Assembly: GCA_004138175.2 (NCBI GenBank)
Contig: RYFE02000004.1
Coordinates: forward strand, 186,001 to 250,000
Length of the DNA stretch: 64,000 nucleotides
Reading direction: 5' to 3'
Origin: Chloroflexales bacterium ZM16-3
Lineage (GTDB): Bacteria; Chloroflexota; Chloroflexia; Chloroflexales; Chloroflexaceae
This document shows, in pieces, positions 23,836 to 31,383 of the stretch. The position numbers and the translations under genes were made by a program. The notes beneath the pieces were generated by a model. It did not search any database. It was not told the DNA's origin and saw only the letters and a program-made list of their open reading frames with translations. Position 1 is the first letter of the stretch; every line of letters begins with the position of its first letter.

Positions 23836-24737
23836 AGCTCCCCAAGCGAGAGCTCCTCTAACGCCTCGGTGGCTGCGGTGCGGCGGGCTTCATCCTTGGA
23901 GCGGACGAGGCGCTGGAGCACACGCTTTGCGCTCGGGCCGCCCACCTGGCCGAGCGACCAGATGGCGGCGGTGGATATCTCACCGTCATCATCATCCACG
24001 AGGGGCAGCAGGCTTGGCAGAAGCGGCTGGCCGTCCTCGCCAAGCTCGCCGACAGCGCGGGCCGCCTCGTAGCGCATGGCGGGCGAGGGGCTCTTCAGCT
24101 CGCGCTCGATGTAGGGGTACCAGGTTGGCCGCATCGAGCGTCCCATGGCCAGCACCGCGCTCTCGCGCACCGTCACTTCGGGGTGTGCGTAGGCTCTGCC
24201 GATCTCGACCTGGACCTCCTTCGAGCTGGCGAAGTAGCCAAGCCCCTCGACGGCGCGGCGGCGCACATCCAGCGGCTGCTCGGGGTCGATGGCCGTCTGC
24301 ATCAGTGCGCCATACACGCGCTGCGTGGCTGCGGGCGACATCTCGCCGATCTCGCCCCGGTAGGCGAAGCTGGCCAGCGCGACGACGGCGGCCTCTCGGA
24401 CAGCACCCGACTCATCGCCGAGCATGCGGATCAGGCGATCCATCGTGTCCTCACGCTCATCCTCCCAGAGGCCAGCGATGGCGGCGGCGCGCACCTCCGG
24501 GTCGCTATCGCCCAGGCAGACCTGGAAGACAGGTCGAAAGTCGAGGTCGACATTATCTTCTGCCAGCGGGTTGATGTCGCGGATGATCGCGAGCCGCCGC
24601 TCGCCGGGGAACTGGCGCCAAGCCTGCCAGAATATCTTCAGGCTCTCTGGCCCGAGGTTCGCGAGGGTTCGCAGCTCATTGTGTGAAAGGGGCTTGGCGA
24701 GGTCGCCCAATTGAGCGATCTGCTCTTCAAAGCTCAT
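23832..24737 (-). CDS. HEAT-repeat protein
   Basis: A 301-aa soluble protein made of about seven HEAT/PBS-lyase-like helical repeats. Examples are DSDPEVRAAAIAGLWEDE, DESGAVREAAVVALASFA, HPEVTVRESAVLAMGRSM, SPAMRYEAARAVGELGEDG and DDGEISTAAIWSLGQVGG. These scaffold repeats bind proteins; no enzymatic residues are apparent. It follows the 686-aa gene on the same strand with a hairpin (about 24765-24782) between. The terminal residues LGEL and the stop codon lie in a long palindrome. Partner unknown; the neighbouring unknown protein is the natural candidate. Confidence 0.8.
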   Translation of the reverse strand: MSFEEQIAQLGDLAKPLSHNELRTLANLGPESLKIFWQAWRQFPGERRLAIIRDINPLAEDNVDLDFRPVFQVCLGDSDPEVRAAAIAGLWEDEREDTMDRLIRMLGDESGAVREAAVVALASFAYRGEIGEMSPAATQRVYGALMQTAIDPEQPLDVRRRAVEGLGYFASSKEVQVEIGRAYAHPEVTVRESAVLAMGRSMRPTWYPYIERELKSPSPAMRYEAARAVGELGEDGQPLLPSLLPLVDDDDGEISTAAIWSLGQVGGPSAKRVLQRLVRSKDEARRTAATEALEELSLGEL

Positions 24738-24807
24738 GATTATTTTCTTTCCTCATAACAAGAGGGCGGCTGTGCCGCCCCCTGTTCTCCATTGTGCGAC
24801 GCCGCTT

Positions 24808-26868
24808 CTACTCGTCGTCGTCTGTATAGCGCCCGAAGCGGCGGCGGGCTGGCAGCAGATCCTCGTCCTCGCCCTGTGCCTCATCGGTGCTATCGGCGGT
24901 GTCGCTTGGCGCGGGCGTGAAGGCATAGCGACCTGGGATCTCCTCATCGGTGCTAAAGCTCTCGCTGTTTGTCAGCAGTTGCTCCAGCAGGCTGCGTGAT
25001 CCCGGCCGCAGGACGTTAAATGACAGCAGCAGGTCGCCCATGTCAATGGTGTAGCGCGGCTCACTACGGCTGCCCACTTGCTCACCCATCACCTCAAAAA
25101 CATGCTCAAGCACCACCTCGGACTTGCGCCGCTCGCCCATCGGCAGCGACTTGAGGTTCTTCAGTCGGCCATAGCGCGACTGGCTCGGCACCTGATCCTC
25201 ATCGACAGCGCAGAAGTAGGAGAGGTTCGCGAAGGCAAACTTATTCTTCTTCTCGTCCAGGGTCAGCAGGCGGTCGCTCGCCTCGGCGGCCTCCTCATAG
25301 CTGATCGTGAAGAGGTTTGGCTCGCTGCCGTGAGCGATGGTGATCAGGGCACCGGGCACCAGGTGCTCACGGAAGAACTCCTCAAGACCCTGGAGCCAGC
25401 CGCCGCGGTTGCCGGTGGGGTAGCGCACCTCGACCAGATAGCTCGTGTAGTGCTGGGGCGACTCGAAGCGTAGCACGGCGCTGCGCTGGTCGGGCAGCAT
25501 AGGCGTCGGTATGAGGGCGGCGATGCTGGCGTCGAAGGGCAGCACGCCATACTCCCACTCGAAGAAGGTGAGCATCCGGGTGAGCGTGCCGCCCGTGAGG
25601 ATTGACTCGGCGCTCTGAAGCTCCAGGCTGTTGTCGTAACCCTCGACGAGGTAAGAGGTGATCTGTCCCATCTCGGCGGCTTTCACCCGCTTGCCGCTGA
25701 TCGCCGGCAGCCCCTTGGTAGACCAGAGCCTGGCGCCTTCGACCCCGACGAACTCAAAGTCCTTCTCGCGGTGCAGGCGGTAGTTCAGCGAGAAGCGGAA
25801 GCCCTCATAGTCGGCCTGGCGTGGGTTGTGGTAGTAGAGGTCGGCGATGATCTCGGTATCGGAGAGCGGCTCATTGCGCTCCAGGATGTAGTCGCGGATC
25901 TTGCGCAGATCGTTCTTGCCGAGGTTGATAATGCTGGCCTCGGGGTAGTAGCTTCGTCCGAAGCTAACAATCCGGCGAAGGGGGTCCTGATCGAGCCGCT
26001 CGGTCATGATCTTCTCAAGCTGCTCGCCCTGCTCTGCGAGGATATCCGCGATCGACCGACGCAGGTCGATCGACAGGCCCTCGGGCAGCGTGATCACCGT
26101 GTTGCGGTCGCGCGGCACCTCGCGGACGGGTGTCGGCTTGACGGCCACAGGCTCGGTCACGGGCTCAGGCGCAGCGACCGGCTCGGCCACAGGCTCGGCC
26201 ACGGGCTCAGGTGCAGCGACCGGCTCGGCCACAGGCTCGGCCACGGGCTCAGGTGCAGCGACCGGCTCGGCCTCAGCCTCGGGAGCGGCTACAGACTCAG
26301 GCGCAGCGACCAACTCGGCCTCAGCCTCGGGCGCGGCGGCGACATCCTCGGCGGTGATAGGTGACGCAGGCGCAGTGCTGACCTGTCCGAGGGTGTCGGC
26401 TGTGGGAACCAGATTCAGCGGTGCCATACCGGCCTGAACCTGCCAGTAGTCTGAGATAAACACAGGCTCAATCGTCGTGATCGCTGGCCGTGACGTTGAT
26501 ACGACGACGCTAATATCATCAACTGGCAGAGGGTGCTCAGGCTCGTGCAGGCGCTGCCGGAACGAGTGTGTGTCCTCAGTCGAGCGTGCCACATAGGCAC
26601 CCTGGCGCGAGGTGACGTAGAGCACACCGTGCTCGGTCTCCTCGCGCGCAAAGAGCATATCGTTCGCCCGCAGCGCGGCGTCGATATCAGTGGCGATATC
26701 GTCACGGCTGCGCTGGTACTTCCCTGCCAGGTAGTCGGCGAGGTTGTCGAGCGACTGACGGATCGGCGCATCGACAGCGAAGAGCGCGCCCTGCGTTGTC
26801 ATCAGGCGATAGACTTCGTCGGCAAGCTCCTGCTGGCTCGGGCTGCCCTGAAACGAGGCGACTGTCAT
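24808..26868 (-). CDS. Uncharacterised 686-aa protein with Ala-Pro-Glu repeat linker
   Basis: Not recognised. Residues 1-100 are helical with a possible winged-helix character (SQQELADEVYRLM, DDIATDIDAALRANDMLFAR, HGVLYVTSRQGAYV). Residues 170-245 are a repetitive VAAPEPVAEPVAEP linker encoded by an exactly duplicated 42-bp unit (26179-26220 and 26221-26262). Residues 260-640 form one or two globular domains (LDQDPLRRIVSFGRSYYPEA, ADLYYHNPRQADYEGFRFSL, HYTSYLVEVRYPTGNRGGW, NKFAFANLSYFCAVDEDQ). The C-terminus is acidic and disordered (EGEDEDLL, TDDDE). The start overlaps the stop of a 49-aa ORF (ATGA), so the two are translationally coupled. Confidence 0.75.
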   Translation of the reverse strand: MTVASFQGSPSQQELADEVYRLMTTQGALFAVDAPIRQSLDNLADYLAGKYQRSRDDIATDIDAALRANDMLFAREETEHGVLYVTSRQGAYVARSTEDTHSFRQRLHEPEHPLPVDDISVVVSTSRPAITTIEPVFISDYWQVQAGMAPLNLVPTADTLGQVSTAPASPITAEDVAAAPEAEAELVAAPESVAAPEAEAEPVAAPEPVAEPVAEPVAAPEPVAEPVAEPVAAPEPVTEPVAVKPTPVREVPRDRNTVITLPEGLSIDLRRSIADILAEQGEQLEKIMTERLDQDPLRRIVSFGRSYYPEASIINLGKNDLRKIRDYILERNEPLSDTEIIADLYYHNPRQADYEGFRFSLNYRLHREKDFEFVGVEGARLWSTKGLPAISGKRVKAAEMGQITSYLVEGYDNSLELQSAESILTGGTLTRMLTFFEWEYGVLPFDASIAALIPTPMLPDQRSAVLRFESPQHYTSYLVEVRYPTGNRGGWLQGLEEFFREHLVPGALITIAHGSEPNLFTISYEEAAEASDRLLTLDEKKNKFAFANLSYFCAVDEDQVPSQSRYGRLKNLKSLPMGERRKSEVVLEHVFEVMGEQVGSRSEPRYTIDMGDLLLSFNVLRPGSRSLLEQLLTNSESFSTDEEIPGRYAFTPAPSDTADSTDEAQGEDEDLLPARRRFGRYTDDDE

Positions 26869-27014
26869 TCGCTATCCTCCGTCACCGACCTGCTGAGGAT
26901 CAGAAGGTACTGCTGCAGCACGTCTTTGATGTCTTTCGGCTCGCCGCTTGAGCGGAGCCACTGAAGAAGCTTATCGAGTGATGTCTCGCCAAAGGTGACC
27001 ATTTTCGCGTCCAT
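26865..27014 (-). CDS. Small 49-aa protein coupled to the 686-aa protein
   Basis: Runs from ATG 27012-27014 to TGA 26865-26867 and starts MDAKMVTFGETSLDKLLQWL; it ends in SRSVTEDSE. It looks amphipathic and helical (LDKLLQWLRSSG, IKDVLQQYLLILSRS), with no membrane segment. GGGG lies a few bases before the ATG, and a good promoter lies 80-110 bp upstream. The stop overlaps the next start by the classic ATGA. The pattern suggests a small partner or regulator of the larger protein. Function unknown. Confidence 0.6.
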   Translation of the reverse strand: MDAKMVTFGETSLDKLLQWLRSSGEPKDIKDVLQQYLLILSRSVTEDSE

Positions 27015-27095
27015 AGCACCCCGCTCAAAACAGCATTAAGCAGAGAGACTCTTCGTCTCCCCGCTTGTCTGATGAAATCTACACACACTGGGCTA

Positions 27096-27124
27096 ATTAT
27101 AGCATTGCGGTGCGGTCTGCGCAA
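27096..27124 (-). promoter_or_regulatory. Promoter of the 49-aa/686-aa operon
   Basis: On the minus strand TTGCGC (27124-27119), 17-nt spacer, TATAAT (27101-27096). Confidence 0.7.
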
Positions 27125-27160
27125 ACATCACTGTGGTTCCAGCAGTATCATGCAAAGTCC

Positions 27161-27294
27161 TGGGGCGAAGCCCCATGCGCATCAAGTTTAGGGCTGCCGC
27201 CCTAAGAACCAGCGTTGTTTTGCCAAAACAACAAGAAATTTGTTGCCAGCAACAACACTGCGCATGGTGAGGGTGTGGGAGAGCGAAGCTCTCC
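27161..27294. repeat. Cluster of nested hairpins with 3-4-nt loops
   Basis: In order: TGGGGC-GAA-GCCCCA (27161-27175), TTAGGGC-TGCC-GCCCTAA (27188-27205), GTTGTTTT-GCC-AAAACAAC (27214-27232), TTGTTG-CCAG-CAACAA (about 27239-27255) and GTGGGAGAGC-GAA-GCTCTCCCAC (about 27275-27297). CCATGCGCA (27173-27181) pairs with TGCGCATGG (27259-27267), enclosing three of them. No gene is present in 27015-27379 apart from this, the promoter and the terminator. Confidence 0.75.
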
Positions 27295-27349
27295 CACAAA
27301 AAAACTGATGGTGCTGCGGCGCGGCGTAGCCGCGCCGCAGCACCATCAG
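27295..27349 (-). terminator. Intrinsic terminator of the ROK gene
   Basis: Perfect 21-bp stem (27305-27325 with 27329-27349, GTA in the loop on the plus strand). On the minus strand it is followed by seven Ts, 30 bp after the ROK stop codon. Confidence 0.85.
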
Positions 27350-27379
27350 TGCAGCATGTGCCTGCTGGACACATGTGGC

Positions 27380-28348
27380 CTAATCGGTGAGGCTATCGAG
27401 GGCGAGGGCCACAGCCCCCATGGTGACGCTATCGTGGCCGAGGATGGAGGCGACGATCGGCACGGGGTGGGCGAACTGCGGGGCGATACACTCGTTCATC
27501 TTGTCGCTGATCGCCTTCACAAAGCGCTCGCCGCCGATGCGGACGACGATTCCGCCGAGCACGATGATCTCCGGGTCAAGGAGCGCGATCGTCTGGGCGC
27601 AGCGGGTCGCGATCAGCTCGATCGTCTCCTGGATCACGCGCTGGCCGACGGGGTGATCGCTGAAGATCTCGTCGAGGTTATTCGTCTCAAGGCCGAGGGT
27701 GCGCGCGCGACGCAGTATTCCGCTGATCGAGACCAGTTCCTCCAGCGTCTCGGGGCGGCCAGTCCCGTCCCACCCTTTGCCTACCATGGCGTGGCCAATC
27801 TCACCGGCGGTCGATGTGGCTCCGTGATAGAGCCGACCGTTCAGAACGGCCCCGCCGCCTACACCGCTGCTCAGGTGCATGTAGAAGACGTGCTGGCGAT
27901 CTTTGGCCACGCCGAAGGTCGCCTCGCCGAGGGCGATCAGGTTGGCGTCATTATCGATCAGGGTGACGGCGTCAAACGCCTGCTCGAATCGCTCCTGGAG
28001 CGGGTAGTTCTCCCACCCCGCCATCCGGGGCGACAGGCGCACCACGCCGTGATGGAGGTCGAGCGGGCCACCAAAGCCAACGCCAACTCGCACCAGCCGC
28101 CCGGTTGCCACGTCCGCCTCTTCGAGCAACCCTTTGGCCATGCCGATCACCTGCTCGATGATCGCGTCCGGAGCTGCAGACTCAAAAGCCTTGTCTACGC
28201 TGGTAAAGCTGTAGCCGCTCAGGTCGACGAGTGCCGCGCGCAGCCCGTAGCTCCCTACGTCGATCCCCAGGATGTAACCCTGATTGCTGAGCAGCCCTCC
28301 ACGCTTGTGCGATAGGCGTTCCCTGATCAGCGTTTGTAGATCGGTCAT
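27380..28348 (-). CDS. ROK-family sugar kinase or regulator-like protein
   Basis: A 322-aa ROK protein of the glucokinase/NagC superfamily. ATP-binding signatures are GIDVGSYGLRAALVDLSG near the N-terminus and LSSGVGGGAVLNGRLYHGAT. The catalytic Asp is in IDNDANLIALGEA, and the ROK GEIGH motif is present. The zinc cluster (CxCGxxGC) that normally follows is absent (HAMVGKGWDGTGRPETLEEL), which occurs in some divergent members, so sugar kinase activity is likely but not certain. There is no N-terminal HTH, so it is not a NagC/XylR-type repressor. AAGGAG lies eight bases before ATG 28348. Confidence 0.82.
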   Translation of the reverse strand: MTDLQTLIRERLSHKRGGLLSNQGYILGIDVGSYGLRAALVDLSGYSFTSVDKAFESAAPDAIIEQVIGMAKGLLEEADVATGRLVRVGVGFGGPLDLHHGVVRLSPRMAGWENYPLQERFEQAFDAVTLIDNDANLIALGEATFGVAKDRQHVFYMHLSSGVGGGAVLNGRLYHGATSTAGEIGHAMVGKGWDGTGRPETLEELVSISGILRRARTLGLETNNLDEIFSDHPVGQRVIQETIELIATRCAQTIALLDPEIIVLGGIVVRIGGERFVKAISDKMNECIAPQFAHPVPIVASILGHDSVTMGAVALALDSLTD

Positions 28349-28491
28349 ACGGGACTCCTTTCAGGTGCTCGGGACTGCGGTCGGATCCACAGGGAGCGTG
28401 TGCCTGGCCATTTCTGCGGGGGGGTGAGGTATGCGCTGATGTGTACGATCCCGCATCACGATGGGCTCGTCAGTTCATCTGCGCCTGTGGA

Positions 28492-30063
28492 TTATAGCAT
28501 AGGTTCATCTGCGGTTTCGGTCACTCGACGTTTATGATCAATAACCGCCAGGATGCAGCCGATAACGATACTGAGCCCGCCGCCAGCACTGTATGGCCAG
28601 GTGGGTGTTGCTGCGGGCGTTGCGGGTTCCTCTTCGGCTATGGCTATGCTTGTCGGTGTTGGCATGGGGGTGCTGCTCGCGGTAGCGGTCTCGTAGCGGT
28701 AGCGGCTTCCGCTCTCGCCGCGATAGGGTTCTACTGGCGTCGCTACACCGGCGCGCAGTGCGGGCGGCGGGGTGTGCTCCGGCACCGGGGTGTGGATGGG
28801 CATGCTCGGCGCGAACACACTGATCTGTTCGCTCTGTTCGCTCGTTTCTTGCGCGTATTGTCGCTCTGCTGGGAGAGTTGTGGCGTTTGATGTGCGGGTG
28901 GGGCTAGGGGTACGGGTGGGACTGAGGGTGCGGGTGGGGCTAGGGGTGCGGGTAGGGCTAGGGGTGCGGGTGGGGCTAGGGGTTCTTGTTGCCGTTGGGC
29001 TTGGCTCATCAGTCAGGGTGGGGCTAGGGCTTGGCGTGGCTGTCGGTGGCGGTGTCGGGTTTGCTGTTCCTTGCGATGCAAGCTCAGTTACTTCCCACGT
29101 GCCTGAGCTGAGCAACGCATACACCTGCGCCGCATCGAGCGCGGGGTAGCTGATTGGATCGCTCATCGGCGCGTCAACGCTGTCATGCAACACCACCGTT
29201 GCTCCATCGTTGGGCAAGAAGCCTTTTGTGAAGCTGGCTACGGCAAACTCGCCAGGGGCGATGCTTACCTCCGGCAGCGTGCGCGACACGCTCTGGCTCC
29301 CCGAGGTGCGTACAATATGCCAGCTACTCAGGGACACGATCTGATCCCCTCCGTTATAGAGTTCTACCCACTCAGGGTCTGCGCTGGCCGCAATCTCATT
29401 GATCCTGATCGCCCCGAAGACCGGGGTGGCTGTTGGCGTGGTGGTGTGGGTTGCGGTTGCGGTCGCGGTTGGTGTACGCGTTGCGGTTGGCGACGGCGAG
29501 GGGGGCGTGGGGGTGATCGCGGTGATCTGAGTGCTTGGCGTGGCCGTCTCAGAACCGATGATCAGCGTCGCTGTCGGCGGCACCTCTGTCGCATCGCTGG
29601 TTTCGGTTGGCGCGGGGCCATTCGGCTCTCCAATTGTCGGCGCACCCCAGAGCCAGTCTGCCGCGCCGTCGGGGATTCGTGCGAGGGACAGGTCGCTCTG
29701 GGCCGCGCCGTAGCTGTAGCTGTCGATGGTGACGCCGAGAGGGTCGAGGAGCAGGATCGTGTCGCCAGTCTTATTCAGGATATTCATGGCCCAGGAGAAC
29801 ACTAGTCGCTCGCCGGGTGCAATTGTTGTGCCTATGCCAATAACGATGCCGGGCTTGCCAGGGCTCTCATCGTCGATCTGCCAGCCGCCGATATCGACGT
29901 GGCTGCTGCCGCTATTGTAGAGCTCCGCCCACTCATCGCCCGCAGTTGGGTCGGGCATGAACTCGTTGATCAGGACGGTGTTTCCTTCAGCGCGGGCGGC
30001 GGGGTGATTGGCGCAGGTGATGCCCAGCAGGGCGATGATGGCGAGGGCGGCGAGGTGTCGCAC
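28492..30063 (-). CDS. Secreted/anchored protein with two lamin-tail domains
   Basis: Exported surface protein, about 523 aa. A signal peptide (RHLAALAIIALLGITCANHPAARA) precedes a lamin-tail domain at about 30-145 (VLINEFMPDPTAGDEWAELYN, WQIDDE), a Thr/Pro-rich linker, and a second lamin-tail domain (IRINEIAASADPEWVELYNGG, SWHIVRTSG). A (SPTRTP)n repeat linker encoded by 18-bp tandem units (about 28895-28990) follows, then a C-terminal membrane anchor (GGGLSIVIGCILAVI) and a short charged tail. The GTG at 30061-30063 is preferred because AAGGAGG lies five bases upstream; the longer TTG start would bury that site. Lamin-tail domains often accompany secreted nucleases or calcium-dependent adhesion, but neither is visible here. 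Confidence 0.75.
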   Translation of the reverse strand: MRHLAALAIIALLGITCANHPAARAEGNTVLINEFMPDPTAGDEWAELYNSGSSHVDIGGWQIDDESPGKPGIVIGIGTTIAPGERLVFSWAMNILNKTGDTILLLDPLGVTIDSYSYGAAQSDLSLARIPDGAADWLWGAPTIGEPNGPAPTETSDATEVPPTATLIIGSETATPSTQITAITPTPPSPSPTATRTPTATATATHTTTPTATPVFGAIRINEIAASADPEWVELYNGGDQIVSLSSWHIVRTSGSQSVSRTLPEVSIAPGEFAVASFTKGFLPNDGATVVLHDSVDAPMSDPISYPALDAAQVYALLSSGTWEVTELASQGTANPTPPPTATPSPSPTLTDEPSPTATRTPSPTRTPSPTRTPSPTRTLSPTRTPSPTRTSNATTLPAERQYAQETSEQSEQISVFAPSMPIHTPVPEHTPPPALRAGVATPVEPYRGESGSRYRYETATASSTPMPTPTSIAIAEEEPATPAATPTWPYSAGGGLSIVIGCILAVIDHKRRVTETADEPML

Positions 30064-30150
30064 GGGTGCCTCCTTAAAGGGCGGCAAGCTGATAGTATCG
30101 CCCTTGCGGGGGCGCTATCCATATACCGTGCGGGCGAGGCGAAGGTTGTG

Positions 30151-31329
30151 TTAGGGGCCGACGTTAACGTCGGGCGCGACGGCACTCTCGATTGGCCAGC
30201 CTGCCGTGCCGCTATCGCGGACAGTAAGCACCAGTCCAGTGGCGTCGTTGGGGACATCGAAGAGGATCGGCACGCTGCGCATGCCGCTATGGGGCGTGAG
30301 GCTATCTTCGAGAGCGAGGTCGCCATGCTGGCCGCGCCCATAGAGCGTGAGGTAGGCGGTTGATGCGTTAGATGCCGGGCTATAGCGACGGCCCCGGCTA
30401 TCGACGAGGGTGAGCAGGTCGGCGGGGATGCGGCGCGGCTCGGCGCTATTATTGCTGATCGCCATCAGCGCAAGGACGAAGCGCCCGCTCGGGTTCAGAT
30501 CGCCGATGCTGCCGTCGAGGATCAGGGCGTAGTCGGGACGTAGCAGTGTAGCGCTCCAGTCATCGACCTCGATGAGGGTGCCGAGGGGCAGGCTGGCCGC
30601 TGTGGGGAGCCCGACGGCAGGCGTCAGCCCGGCGGGGGCGGTCGGCTGCGTTGCTGTGGAGCCTTGGTTTATCTGTGCTGTAGGTATTGGCCCTGTTGTC
30701 GGGGACTCGTCAGTGGCTGAGGATGGCACGTTGCTAGAGGGTGCCTCGGTGGCGGGGAGGGGCGGCGCAGCCTGGAGTACTGGCGAGGGGGGCGGCACGG
30801 TCGTATCGGCGCGTTGCTCGGCCCTTGGGTATAGGCCGCTCACAACGACAATAAGTATGATGATCAGGAGGGCCATGATTCCCAGCGCGACCATGTTCAT
30901 CAGCGGGAATCGCTGTGCCGCTGCCTTCTGTTCTTCCTCTTGCTCTTCTTCTTCTCGTTCTTTCTCTTCCTCAATCCGCTGCTGATCCGGCGATAGAGCG
31001 GGAGAATCGACCGGTGGCGTAGATGCTACAGCTGTTGCTGCTGGAGATGGTGGTGTCTGTTCCTGTGCTGGGGCGAGACTCGCCAGTCCCTGGCGTGCCT
31101 TGGGGTGATCCGGGTCGATTGCGATGACATGTTCCAGGGCATCGCGCTGCTCCTGAGCGCTGGTGGCTACTCCGGCGAGGCCGAGCCAGGGGCGCACATC
31201 ATGGGGGTACTCGCGGGCGATGGCGAGGAAAAGCGCGTGGGCGGCGTTCCGATTGCCGGATCGCGCAGCGGCCACGCCCATGCGGAGGAGTTGGTCAAGG
31301 TTGAGCTTGGCAGGTATGGGGTCGGTCAC
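30151..31329 (-). CDS. TPR-membrane-beta-domain protein, paralogue 1
   Basis: About 392 aa. N-terminal TPR-like helices (MGVAAARSGNRNAAHALFLAI, PWLGLAGVATSAQEQRDALEHVIAIDPD) are followed by a Pro-rich linker and a highly charged stretch (EEEKEREEEEQEEEQ). One membrane helix (NMVALGIMALLIIILIVVV) leads to a Thr/Pro/Ser linker and an extracellular beta domain (SLPLGTLIEVDDWSATLLRPD, PSGRFVLALMAISNNSAEPRRIP) of the DUF4352/TRF2-like type. GTG 31327-31329 is chosen by comparison with its paralogue. The frame further upstream passes through a hairpin (about 31347-31372, GTGGGGAGAG arms) that separates the two genes. Confidence 0.65.
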   Translation of the reverse strand: MTDPIPAKLNLDQLLRMGVAAARSGNRNAAHALFLAIAREYPHDVRPWLGLAGVATSAQEQRDALEHVIAIDPDHPKARQGLASLAPAQEQTPPSPAATAVASTPPVDSPALSPDQQRIEEEKEREEEEQEEEQKAAAQRFPLMNMVALGIMALLIIILIVVVSGLYPRAEQRADTTVPPPSPVLQAAPPLPATEAPSSNVPSSATDESPTTGPIPTAQINQGSTATQPTAPAGLTPAVGLPTAASLPLGTLIEVDDWSATLLRPDYALILDGSIGDLNPSGRFVLALMAISNNSAEPRRIPADLLTLVDSRGRRYSPASNASTAYLTLYGRGQHGDLALEDSLTPHSGMRSVPILFDVPNDATGLVLTVRDSGTAGWPIESAVAPDVNVGP

Positions 31330-31383
31330 GTTGAGGGGGGGATATGTGGGGAGAGGCGACGCTCTCCCCACACCTGAGGTTGT

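Noticed and set aside
28893-29000. G-rich stretch that could form G-quadruplexes
   Set aside because: It follows from the SPTRTP codon repeats of the lamin-tail protein and is explained by coding.
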